Shown here: in pieces, positions 1 to 6,123 of the stretch
How the letters are laid out: the number at the start of each line of letters is the position of its first letter
Numbering within the stretch: position 1 is the stretch's first letter
Assembly (NCBI GenBank): GCA_002452635.1
Contig: DKEU01000239.1
Span: 1 to 9,810, forward strand
Source of the DNA: Desulfovibrionaceae bacterium UBA6814
GTDB lineage: Bacteria; Desulfobacterota; Desulfovibrionia; Desulfovibrionales; Desulfovibrionaceae
Length of the DNA stretch: 9,810 bases
Direction of reading: 5' to 3'
Notes under the pieces: model-generated
What the model was told of the DNA's origin: nothing
The model's input: the letters and a program-made list of their open reading frames with translations, nothing else
Database searches by the model: none
Translations under genes and position numbers: made by a program

Positions 1-471
1 GGCGGCGACAAGATGGACGAGGCCATCATGCAGTACGTCAAGCGCAAGTACAACATGCTCATCGGCGAATCCACGGCCGAGGCCATCAAGATGCAGTCGG
101 GCAGCGCGTATCCCGGGGCCTGCGAGGTGGAGATGAGCGTGAAGGGCCGGGACCTGGTCTCGGGCATCCCCCAGAACATCACCATCACCTCCGAGGAGGT
201 GCGCAAGGCCATCTCCGAGCAGGTGGACGCCATCGTGCAGGCGGTGCGCATAGCCCTGGAGCAGACCCCCCCGGAGCTGGCCGCGGACATCGTGGACCGG
301 GGCATCGTGCTCACCGGAGGCGGCGCGCTGCTCAAGGGGCTGGACCAGCTTCTGCGGGAGGAGACGGGCCTGCCCATCACCGTGGTGGACGATCCCCTGT
401 CCACGGTGGTGCTCGGCTCGGGCAAGGCTTTGGACAACCTGGATGTGCTCAAGGAGGTAACGATAGATTAG
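1..471 (+). CDS. mreB: Rod shape-determining protein MreB (3' end only)
   Basis: This is the C-terminal 156 residues of the actin-like ATPase MreB; the 5' part lies before the window. MreB forms membrane-associated filaments on the cytoplasmic face that organise lateral wall synthesis. The reading frame is open from base 1 and begins with GGDKMDEAI, followed by YVKRKYNMLIGESTAE, a stretch typical of MreB. The nucleotide-binding motif LTGGGALLKG, from the actin fold's second phosphate/adenosine region, is at about 300-335. The protein ends with LDVLKEVTID and a TAG stop, a usual MreB C-terminus, so nothing is missing at the 3' end. It is followed without a gap by mreC. The last codons also carry the mreC ribosome binding site. 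Family assignment is certain; only the start is unavailable. Confidence 0.97.
   Translation, partial: GGDKMDEAIMQYVKRKYNMLIGESTAEAIKMQSGSAYPGACEVEMSVKGRDLVSGIPQNITITSEEVRKAISEQVDAIVQAVRIALEQTPPELAADIVDRGIVLTGGGALLKGLDQLLREETGLPITVVDDPLSTVVLGSGKALDNLDVLKEVTID
451..457 (+). promoter_or_regulatory. Ribosome binding site for mreC, inside the mreB 3' end
   Basis: AAGGAGG is a perfect Shine-Dalgarno core and lies inside the final mreB codons. There is no ATG, GTG or TTG at a usual distance downstream. The first in-frame codon for mreC after the upstream stop is ATT at 467-469, with a 9-base spacer. The GTG at 509 is far too distant to use this site. The site therefore decides the start choice in favour of ATT. 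AGGAGG (452-457) can also pair with CCTCCT (472-477). Confidence 0.6.
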
Positions 472-1507
472 CCTCCTGTCCAAGAAGGGCGCGGTCTTCT
501 CCCTCATCGTGGCCGCGTCGCTTTACCTCACCCTCTATACCTGGAACCTGCGCACCGGGGTGCTCGACGCCCTGGCCGCCAACACCGGGCTGGAGTTCGT
601 CTCCTGGGTGCTGCGTCCGGGCAAGTGGGCCGCGGACAAGGCCACCCGGTTGTGGGACGACTATTTCCATCTGGTGGACGTGCAGCAGGATAACCGCCGC
701 CTGGCCGAGGCGGTGGACAAGCTCTCCCTGGACCTGGCCGCCCTGCGCGAGGAGGCGGCCGAGGCGGTGCGCCTGCGCAAGCTCCTGGACTACGCCCCGC
801 CCCTGTCCTGGACCGTGCAGGGGGCGCGGGTCATCGCCCACCGCCTGGGCCCGGCCGGGGCCCTGGACACGGTGCTCATCGACAAGGGCGGGCTGGACGG
901 CGTGGACGTGAACGTGCCCGTGGCCACCCCCGGCGGGGTGGCGGGCCGGGTGCTGCGCGCGGCCATGCAGGCCTCCACCGTGCTCCTGGTCACGGACCCC
1001 AACTCCAAGATCCCGGTGGTCAGCCGTGACCACCGCACCACCGGCATCCTCTCCGGCCAGGGCGCGGGCGAGGAGCTGGAGGTGCGCTACGTGCCCCTGA
1101 ACGCCCCCCTGGACGTGGGCGAGACCCTGGTCACCTCGGGCCTGGCCGGCATCTTCCCCAAGGGCCTGCCCGTGGCCGTGGTCAGCGGCATCGAGCGTTC
1201 GGACATCTCCCTGTTCCTCACGGTGCGCGCCACGCCCCTGGTGGACTACAACTCCCTGGAGGAGGTCCTGCTCTTCACCCGGGCCCCGGGCAGCGAGCCG
1301 GGCCAGGACCCGGAGAGCCTGCCCCTGGTTCCGCCCCAGGACAACGCCACCATCCCCGCCCCGGTCCCGGCCAAGCCGGCCCCGGCCGCGGCCAACGCCA
1401 CCGCGGCCCCGGCCAAGCCCAAGCCCGCCGCCGGGGCCCAGGCTCCCAAGCCCGCTCCCAAGCCGGCCTCGGCCAAGCCCCAGGACCGGCCCGCGCCCGG
1501 GAACTGA
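467..1507 (+). CDS. mreC: Rod shape-determining protein MreC, probable ATT start
   Basis: MreC is a bitopic inner-membrane protein whose periplasmic part binds and activates PBP2 in the elongasome. From the ATT at 467 it has 346 residues: a short cytoplasmic SLLSKKG stretch, one membrane helix at about 8-25, a periplasmic coiled coil at about 64-107 (VQQDNRRLAEAVDKL), and then the MreC beta-domain with its typical ITGxxxG-like stretch near DHRTTGILSGQG and a VTSGLAGIFPKGLPV segment. Residues about 273-346 form a Pro/Ala/Lys-rich tail of low complexity. A GTG at 509 would give 332 residues, but it cuts the membrane helix in half and has no ribosome binding site. The ATT overlaps the mreB TAG stop (ATTAG), which suggests translational coupling. 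The family is certain; the start is an inference. mreD follows after 17 bases. Confidence 0.93.
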   Translation: MSLLSKKGAVFSLIVAASLYLTLYTWNLRTGVLDALAANTGLEFVSWVLRPGKWAADKATRLWDDYFHLVDVQQDNRRLAEAVDKLSLDLAALREEAAEAVRLRKLLDYAPPLSWTVQGARVIAHRLGPAGALDTVLIDKGGLDGVDVNVPVATPGGVAGRVLRAAMQASTVLLVTDPNSKIPVVSRDHRTTGILSGQGAGEELEVRYVPLNAPLDVGETLVTSGLAGIFPKGLPVAVVSGIERSDISLFLTVRATPLVDYNSLEEVLLFTRAPGSEPGQDPESLPLVPPQDNATIPAPVPAKPAPAAANATAAPAKPKPAAGAQAPKPAPKPASAKPQDRPAPGN

Positions 1508-1524
1508 CCGGAGACCGGAGCGCC

Positions 1525-2043
1525 GTGCACACCGCCCACACCTACACCTCCTCCAGCCGGGTGGACCACAGCATCCACCCCTTCCTGTTCTGGCTGGGCT
1601 TCATCCTGGCCGGGATCTGGGCCCAGCACTTCGTGCCCGGGGTGGACTTCCTGGCCCCGGCCCTCATCGTGTGCCAGCAGCAGCGCAAGGTCTCGGCCAC
1701 GGTCTGGCTGGCCGCGGCGTTCATCGTGCTGCAGGAGGGCATGGGCTCCCTGGCCTTCGGCAGCCTCATCCTCTGGTACGCGGGCATGCTCGTGGTCTAC
1801 CAGGCGGGGCGCTGGCTGTTCGAGTCGCGCAATTTCCTGTTCATCTTCATCATCGGCGTGTTCCTGGGGGTGTGGCGCTACGTCCTGGTCCAGATGATGG
1901 CCAACCTCCAGAACCTGGCCCCGGAGCCGCGCCGGCTGATCCTGGAGTGCGTCCTGCAGGCGGTGGTTTTCACCCTGGAGTGGGGGCTCGTGTTCCTGCT
2001 CTACAAACGCTACGCGCGCCATGACGACGAACCTCGAGCCTGA
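1525..2043 (+). CDS. mreD: Rod shape-determining protein MreD
   Basis: MreD is a small polytopic inner-membrane protein of the elongasome that works with MreC. The product has 172 residues, the usual size. After a polar N-terminus of about 18 residues it shows repeated hydrophobic segments, around HPFLFWLGFILAGIWAQ, VSATVWLAAAFIVLQ, AFGSLILWYAGMLVV, FLFIFIIGVFLGVW and LQAVVFTLEWGLVFLLY, consistent with five or six membrane passes. The start is GTG with GGAG only 4 bases upstream, a short spacing; no better start is evident. Sequence motifs in MreD are weak, so the call rests on the topology, the size and the position between mreC and the PBP2 gene. The 3' end overlaps mrdA by 23 bases. Confidence 0.88.
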   Translation: MHTAHTYTSSSRVDHSIHPFLFWLGFILAGIWAQHFVPGVDFLAPALIVCQQQRKVSATVWLAAAFIVLQEGMGSLAFGSLILWYAGMLVVYQAGRWLFESRNFLFIFIIGVFLGVWRYVLVQMMANLQNLAPEPRRLILECVLQAVVFTLEWGLVFLLYKRYARHDDEPRA

Positions 2044-3811
2044 AGGCCAGCAGCCGCCGCGCAGCGGCCTCATCCTGCTCCAGTGCCTGGTGCTGGGGCT
2101 CTTCGCCGTGTTCGCCCTGCGCCTGTGGTACCTCCAGATCCACCGCGGCGAGGAGTTCTCCCGCAAGGCCCGGGACAACCAGCTGCGGCGCGAGGCCATC
2201 TACGCCCCGCGCGGCCTGATCCGGGACCGGGTGGGCAAGCTGGTGGCGGTGAACGAGCCGGCCTACGCCCTGGGCCTGGTGCGCGAGGACGTGAAGGACA
2301 TGGCGGCCACTCTGGCCCAGGTCAGCGCCTGGACCGGGATACCGGTGGAGGACCTGGCCCAGCGGGTGGGGCACCTGCGCAAGCGGATCAAGCCCTTCGA
2401 GCCCCTGATCCTGGTGCAGGACCTGCCCTTCGCGCTCCTGGCCCGCATCGAGGCCAACACCCTGTTCTGGCCCGGGCTGGAGATCGTGGTCCGGCCCAAG
2501 CGCTACTATCCCCAGGGGCCGCTCCTGGCCCACGTGCTCGGCTACGTGGCCGAGGTGAGCGAGGAGGAGCTGGAGCGCGACCCGACCCTGGCCATGGGCG
2601 ACCTGGTGGGCAAGAACGGCATGGAGCTCATCCTGGAGAACCGGCTGCGCGGGGCCAAGGGGGTGCAGAACCTGGAGGTCGACGCCACCGGCCGCCGCCT
2701 GGGCGAAGAGGTGGTGACCTCGCCCTCGGCCGGAGAGAACCTCACCCTCTCCATCGACCTGGCCCTGCAGGAGCTCTGCTTCCACCTGCTGGACGGCCAG
2801 GCCGGCTCGCTCCTGGTCATGGACCCGGCCACGGGCCGGCTCCTGGCCTACGTGAGCCAGCCCGCCTACGACAACAACCAGTTCGTGCTGGGCTTGTCCT
2901 CCAAACAGTGGGCCGAGCTGCGCGACGATCCCATGCACCCCATGCAGAACCGGGCCATCCAGAGCGCCTACCCGCCGGGCTCGGTGTTCAAGCTGGTGGT
3001 GGCCGGCGCGGGCCTGCACGCCGGGGTGAGCCCCAAGGACACCGCCTTCTGCACCGGGGGCTACGCCTTCGGCTCCCGGGTGTTCCGCTGCTGGAAGAAG
3101 GAGGGCCACGGCACCGTGGACATGCTGCGCGGCCTGGTGCAGTCCTGCGACGTGTTCTTCTACCAGCTGGGCGACCGGCTGGGGGTGGACCGCATGAGCG
3201 CCTTCGCCAAGGCCAGCGGGTTCGGGGATCTCACCGGCATCGACCTGCCCCACGAGAAGCCCGGGCTCATCCCCTCCCGGGAGTGGAAGCGCAAGCGCAT
3301 GGGCGAGGCCTGGTACCCGGGCGAGAACCTGAACATGGCCATCGGCCAGGGCTACAACCAGGTCACCCCCATCCAGGTGGCCCGGTTCGTGTCCGCCCTG
3401 GTCAACGGCGGGGAGCTCATCAAGCCCTCCCTGACCATGAACGACGACCCGGTGGTGCAGGACCACCTCCAGCTCACGGACAAGCAGCGCGACCTCATCC
3501 TGGAGGCCATGGTGGAGACCGTGCAGGAGGGCACCGCCCGGGTGCTCCTGCGCAAGGACGCCCGCATCGGGGGCAAGACCGGCACGGCCCAGGTGGTGCG
3601 GCTCAAGGCCTCGGAGGCCGAGAAGCGGCGCAAGCTGGAGGAGATGGAGTACTGGGAGCGCGACCACGCCTGGATCGCCACCTTCGGCCAGAAGGCGGAC
3701 CGCGCCTACGTGGTGGTCTGCATGGTGGAGCACGGCGGCCACGGCGGCTCCACCGCCGGCCCGGTGGTCAAGGCGGTGTACGACTACCTCTTCGGGGAGA
3801 ACGCCTCATGA
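2021..3811 (+). CDS. mrdA: Penicillin-binding protein 2 (peptidoglycan transpeptidase, class B)
   Basis: PBP2 is the D,D-transpeptidase that cross-links new peptidoglycan in the lateral wall as the partner of RodA. The 596-residue product has a short cytoplasmic tail and one membrane helix (about 16-37). A non-catalytic pedestal domain follows, starting with the RGLIRDRVGKLVAVN motif. The C-terminal transpeptidase domain has all three active-site motifs: SVFK (nucleophile Ser321, Lys324), SCD (375-377, the SxD form of the SxN motif) and KTG (519-521, in GGKTGTAQ). The stretch FRCWKKEGHG is typical of PBP2 rather than PBP3/FtsI. The ATG lies within the end of mreD and has no clear Shine-Dalgarno sequence, so translation probably depends on coupling to mreD. 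The stop overlaps the rodA start as ATGA. It appears intact. Confidence 0.97.
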   Translation: MTTNLEPEGQQPPRSGLILLQCLVLGLFAVFALRLWYLQIHRGEEFSRKARDNQLRREAIYAPRGLIRDRVGKLVAVNEPAYALGLVREDVKDMAATLAQVSAWTGIPVEDLAQRVGHLRKRIKPFEPLILVQDLPFALLARIEANTLFWPGLEIVVRPKRYYPQGPLLAHVLGYVAEVSEEELERDPTLAMGDLVGKNGMELILENRLRGAKGVQNLEVDATGRRLGEEVVTSPSAGENLTLSIDLALQELCFHLLDGQAGSLLVMDPATGRLLAYVSQPAYDNNQFVLGLSSKQWAELRDDPMHPMQNRAIQSAYPPGSVFKLVVAGAGLHAGVSPKDTAFCTGGYAFGSRVFRCWKKEGHGTVDMLRGLVQSCDVFFYQLGDRLGVDRMSAFAKASGFGDLTGIDLPHEKPGLIPSREWKRKRMGEAWYPGENLNMAIGQGYNQVTPIQVARFVSALVNGGELIKPSLTMNDDPVVQDHLQLTDKQRDLILEAMVETVQEGTARVLLRKDARIGGKTGTAQVVRLKASEAEKRRKLEEMEYWERDHAWIATFGQKADRAYVVVCMVEHGGHGGSTAGPVVKAVYDYLFGENAS

Positions 3812-4923
3812 CCCCCATCGACCGCCGGGTCCTGTTCCACTTCAACTGGCCCCTCTTGGGCCTGACCTTCCTGCTCTTCGCGGTGGGGGTGCTCAACCTC
3901 TACTCGGCCAGCGCGTTCCGGCTGGAGGACGGGCTGTCCGTGAATCCCTTCTACCAGAAGCAGCTGGTGTGGGGGCTCATGGGCCTGGCGGGCATGGCGG
4001 TGTTCATGGTCTTCGACTACCGCCACCTCCAGGTGGTGGCCTGGCCCCTGTTTGGCGTCACCATCTGCCTGCTGGTGGGCACCCTGCTCTTCGGCAAGGT
4101 CATCTACGGCGCGCGGCGCTGGCTGGACCTGGGGGTCATGAACTTCCAGGCCAGCGAGATGGCCAAGATCGCCATCCTGCTCATCGGGGCCAAGCTCCTG
4201 TCCCGGGGGCAGCGGCCCCTGGACTGGGGGCACCTGTTCATGGCCGTGGGCGTGGGCATGGTGCCGGCCGGGCTCATCGTGCTCCAGCCGGATCTGGGCT
4301 CGGCCCTGTCGGTGCTGGCGCTCCTGGGCGGGATCATCCTCTACCGCGGGGTGCGCTGGCCGGTGCTGCGGCTCATGCTCATCCTGGGGCCCATCCTGGC
4401 GCCGCTGGGCTGGTTCTTTTTGCACGACTACCAGAAGCAGCGCATCCTGACCTTCCTGGACCCCGGGGCCGACCCGCGGGGCGCGGGCTACCACGTGATC
4501 CAGTCCCAGATCGCCATCGGCTCGGGCCAGGTCTGGGGCAAGGGCTTCCTCTCCGGCACCCAGAGCCAGCTGCGGTTTTTGCCCGAAAAGCACACGGATT
4601 TCGCGGTGGCGGTGTTCGGCGAGGAATGGGGCTTCTTCGGCTGCATCATTCTGCTTTCCATCTTCTGCCTGTTTTTGTACCATCTCTTCCTGGCCGCGCA
4701 GGACGCCAAGGACCGGTTCGGGTCGTTCCTGGCTGCAGGGGTTTTCTTCTATTTCTTCTGGCAGATCCTCATCAACATGGGCATGGTCCTGGGACTCATG
4801 CCCGTGGTCGGCATCCCCCTGCCGTTCATCAGTTACGGGGGCAGCGCCACCCTGGTGAACTTCTGCCTCATCGGCCTGGTCATGAACGTGTCCATGCGCC
4901 GCTTCGTGTTCAAGCAGGCGTAG
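3808..4923 (+). CDS. rodA: Peptidoglycan glycosyltransferase RodA (SEDS family)
   Basis: RodA polymerises lipid II into glycan strands during cell elongation, paired with PBP2. The 371-residue product is rich in membrane helices, as SEDS proteins are. It carries family landmarks: GARRWLDLG (Trp105, matching the conserved Trp of E. coli RodA), DPRGAGYH near the large periplasmic loop, and FLPEKHTDFAVAVFGEEWG, in which Asp264 corresponds to the essential catalytic Asp. The C-terminal PLPFISYGGS signature is also present. The ATG shares ATGA with the end of mrdA, and GGGGAG lies 8 bases upstream, so co-translation with PBP2 is expected. FtsW is the main alternative SEDS member, but the immediate PBP2 and mreBCD context supports RodA. 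Confidence 0.96.
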   Translation: MTPIDRRVLFHFNWPLLGLTFLLFAVGVLNLYSASAFRLEDGLSVNPFYQKQLVWGLMGLAGMAVFMVFDYRHLQVVAWPLFGVTICLLVGTLLFGKVIYGARRWLDLGVMNFQASEMAKIAILLIGAKLLSRGQRPLDWGHLFMAVGVGMVPAGLIVLQPDLGSALSVLALLGGIILYRGVRWPVLRLMLILGPILAPLGWFFLHDYQKQRILTFLDPGADPRGAGYHVIQSQIAIGSGQVWGKGFLSGTQSQLRFLPEKHTDFAVAVFGEEWGFFGCIILLSIFCLFLYHLFLAAQDAKDRFGSFLAAGVFFYFFWQILINMGMVLGLMPVVGIPLPFISYGGSATLVNFCLIGLVMNVSMRRFVFKQA

Positions 4924-4968
4924 GGGCGGGTCGGAGGCAGGTTGAGATGCTCGGGTTTCGCTGGTATG

Positions 4969-5010
4969 CCACGCGTGGTTCCCGGACGGGACCGGCCGCA
5001 GGCCGGACCC
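4969..5010 (+). other. GC-rich dyads in the rodA-bactofilin spacer
   Basis: The 107-base spacer 4924-5030 holds a perfect 10-base palindrome, CCACGCGTGG (4969-4978). It is followed by an inverted repeat, CCGGCC (4992-4997), loop GCA, GGCCGG (5001-5006). That repeat extends through an A-A mismatch to GGG (4988-4990) pairing with CCC (5008-5010). No T run follows, so this does not look like an intrinsic terminator. GGG 4988-4990 can also pair upstream with CCC 4981-4983, giving a competing hairpin. The function is unknown; in DNA this GC-rich some of it may be chance. Confidence 0.4.
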
Positions 5011-5030
5011 AGAGCAGCAAGGAGTTCTCC

Positions 5031-5480
5031 ATGGGCAAGGACGAGATAAATGCCTTCCTGGGCGCCGGCACTTCCTACCAGGGCAAGCTGCACTTCTCCG
5101 GCTCGGTGCGCATCGACGGCACCTTCAAGGGGGAGGTGGAGTCCTCGGGCACCCTGGTGATCGGCAAGGAAGCCAACGTGGAAGGCCAGATCCGGGTGGG
5201 CCAGATGGTCATCAGCGGCCACGTGGAGGGGGAGATCACCGCCTCGGAGAAGGTGGTCCTGCACAAGACCGCCAACCTGGTGGGCAGCCTGCGCACCCCG
5301 GTGCTGGTCATCGAGGAGGGGGCGGTCATCGAGGGGCAGATCACCATGGGCACCAAGGGGGCGGAAAAGGTGAAGCCCAAGGAAAAAGCCCCGGCCGCGC
5401 CGGCCCGTTTCCCGTCCTATCCCCTGGCCGCCCCGGCCGCCCCGGCCGGAGCCGAGGTCAAGCCGGGAGAAGGCAGTTGA
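5031..5480 (+). CDS. Bactofilin (polymer-forming cytoskeletal protein)
   Basis: Bactofilins polymerise without nucleotides into filaments or patches that often lie on the inner membrane and recruit wall-modifying enzymes. The 149-residue product begins with the family-typical short N-terminal motif INAFLGAGT (6-14). A right-handed beta-helix core follows at about 16-106, visible as repeating Gly/Val/Ile turns such as GSVRIDGTFKGEV, GTLVIGKEANVEGQI and HVEGEI. It ends in a Lys/Pro/Ala-rich tail (about 107-149). The start is ATG with AAGGAG 6 bases upstream. The frame stays open upstream, and an ATG at 4947 with GGAGG 9 bases before it would add 28 residues, but that extension is Arg/Gly/Pro-rich and unlike the family. 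Its place directly after rodA suggests a role in cell shape or envelope growth; this is inference from context. Confidence 0.93.
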   Translation: MGKDEINAFLGAGTSYQGKLHFSGSVRIDGTFKGEVESSGTLVIGKEANVEGQIRVGQMVISGHVEGEITASEKVVLHKTANLVGSLRTPVLVIEEGAVIEGQITMGTKGAEKVKPKEKAPAAPARFPSYPLAAPAAPAGAEVKPGEGS

Positions 5481-5541
5481 GAGAAGGGATTCCGCAGGGT
5501 TGCGCCGCCCTCGCCAAAGGCGTTCTCCGGGAAAAAAGGCT

Positions 5542-5570
5542 TTGACAGGACTTTTCAAATCAGCTAAAGG
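5542..5570 (+). promoter_or_regulatory. Possible sigma-70-type promoter for the ATP synthase operon
   Basis: A perfect -35 hexamer TTGACA (5542-5547) is followed, after 17 bases, by TAAAGG (5565-5570), which matches the -10 consensus at only three of six positions. The surrounding 5530-5600 stretch is clearly AT-richer than the rest of the window, as expected at a promoter. It lies 45 bases upstream of the atpF' start, between two unrelated functional blocks. The rest of the spacer 5481-5615 shows a small CGCC-AAA-GGCG stem (5512-5522) but no T-run terminator after the bactofilin. Confidence 0.35.
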
Positions 5571-5615
5571 CCCTTTGACTTTGCACCTTAATTCACAACC
5601 TCCGCGAGGCCGACA

Positions 5616-6032
5616 ATGATTGATCTGGACACGTCATTCTATATCCAGTTCATCAACTTTGTGATCACCCTGGTGGTCCTGAACCTGCTGCTCATCCGGC
5701 CGGTTCGTGAAATCATCCGCAAGCGCGCGGAAAAGATGTCCGGCCTGCTCTCGGGTGCGGAGGCGTTCACGGCCCAGGCCGAGGAGAAGCTGGCCGGCTA
5801 CCAGAAGGCCCTGGACGAGGCCCGCGCCGCCGGCGCCGAGACCCGCAACGCCCTGCGCGACGCGGGCCTGGCCGAGGAGAAGCAGATCCTGGAGACCGCC
5901 GGAACCGACGCCGCGTCCACCCTGGGCGAGGCCAAGGACCGCGCCGTGGCGGAGGCCAAGGCCGCAGGCGAGACCCTGCGGGCCCAGGTGGGATCCCTGG
6001 CCCAGAAAGTCGCGGACAAGATTCTCGCTTAA
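5616..6032 (+). CDS. atpF': ATP synthase F0 subunit b'
   Basis: This is one of the two b-type subunits that form the peripheral stalk, linking the membrane part to the F1 head and resisting rotation. The product has 138 residues: a very short N-terminus, one membrane helix (about 8-27, with INFVITLVVLNLLLI), the RPVREIIRKRAEKM junction typical of b/b' proteins, and then a long charged Ala/Glu/Lys-rich helix to the end. It lacks the signal-like leader seen in the next gene and is shorter, which supports b' rather than b. The start is ATG with a modest GAGG 6 bases upstream. It is the first gene of the ATP synthase block; atpB and atpE (a and c subunits) are not adjacent. Confidence 0.9.
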   Translation: MIDLDTSFYIQFINFVITLVVLNLLLIRPVREIIRKRAEKMSGLLSGAEAFTAQAEEKLAGYQKALDEARAAGAETRNALRDAGLAEEKQILETAGTDAASTLGEAKDRAVAEAKAAGETLRAQVGSLAQKVADKILA

Positions 6033-6045
6033 GTTCGGCGAACAC

Positions 6046-6084
6046 AGGCAAACCCGCCGCGGCCCGTCCGCAGCGGGTTTGCCT
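6046..6084 (+). other. Strong hairpin between atpF' and atpF
   Basis: AGGCAAACCCGC (6046-6057) and GCGGGTTTGCCT (6073-6084) are perfect inverted repeats of 12 bp. After one C-A mismatch, the inner bases GCGG (6059-6062) and CCGC (6068-6071) can add 4 bp, leaving a 5-base loop. The downstream arm ends in TT, then ATGC, so a proper U-tract is missing. It could be a leaky terminator, an RNA processing or stability element, or a structure that sets the b'/b ratio. The structure is visible directly; its function is inferred. Confidence 0.6.
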
Positions 6085-6108
6085 TATGCAGCATCAACCG
6101 TCTTCAGG

Positions 6109-6115
6109 AAGGAGG
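6109..6115 (+). promoter_or_regulatory. Ribosome binding site that fixes the atpF TTG start
   Basis: AAGGAGG is a near-perfect Shine-Dalgarno sequence ending 8 bases before the TTG at 6124. The only ATG nearby (6138) is out of frame with atpF. The next in-frame candidate, GTG at 6133, is 17 bases from this site. The site thus selects TTG 6124. Confidence 0.7.
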
Positions 6116-6123
6116 GCTTCGAC

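Noticed and set aside
509..1507. GTG 509 as the mreC start
   Set aside because: It truncates the membrane helix and has no Shine-Dalgarno sequence at a usual distance. It stays possible as an automated call but is less likely than ATT 467.
1970..3742. A 590-codon open frame on the - strand opposite mrdA
   Set aside because: It mirrors the codon pattern of PBP2, reads as His/Leu/Gly/Val-rich text with no domain, and the + strand carries all PBP2 active-site motifs. It is a GC-rich antisense shadow.
2083..3807. Long + strand open frame running into rodA, overlapping mrdA in another frame
   Set aside because: The part before 3808 is Arg/Gly/Pro/Ala-rich nonsense overlapping PBP2. Only the segment from ATG 3808 resembles a protein (RodA).
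5565..5586. A sigma-54 promoter ending in TTGCA (5581-5585)
   Set aside because: The GG needed 12 bases before the GC would be at 5571-5572, where the sequence is CC. The nearest GG is two bases off, so spacing fails.
6046..6086. The atpF'-atpF hairpin as a full intrinsic terminator
   Set aside because: Only two T residues follow the stem, and essential genes of the same complex lie directly downstream. A full stop to transcription is unlikely.
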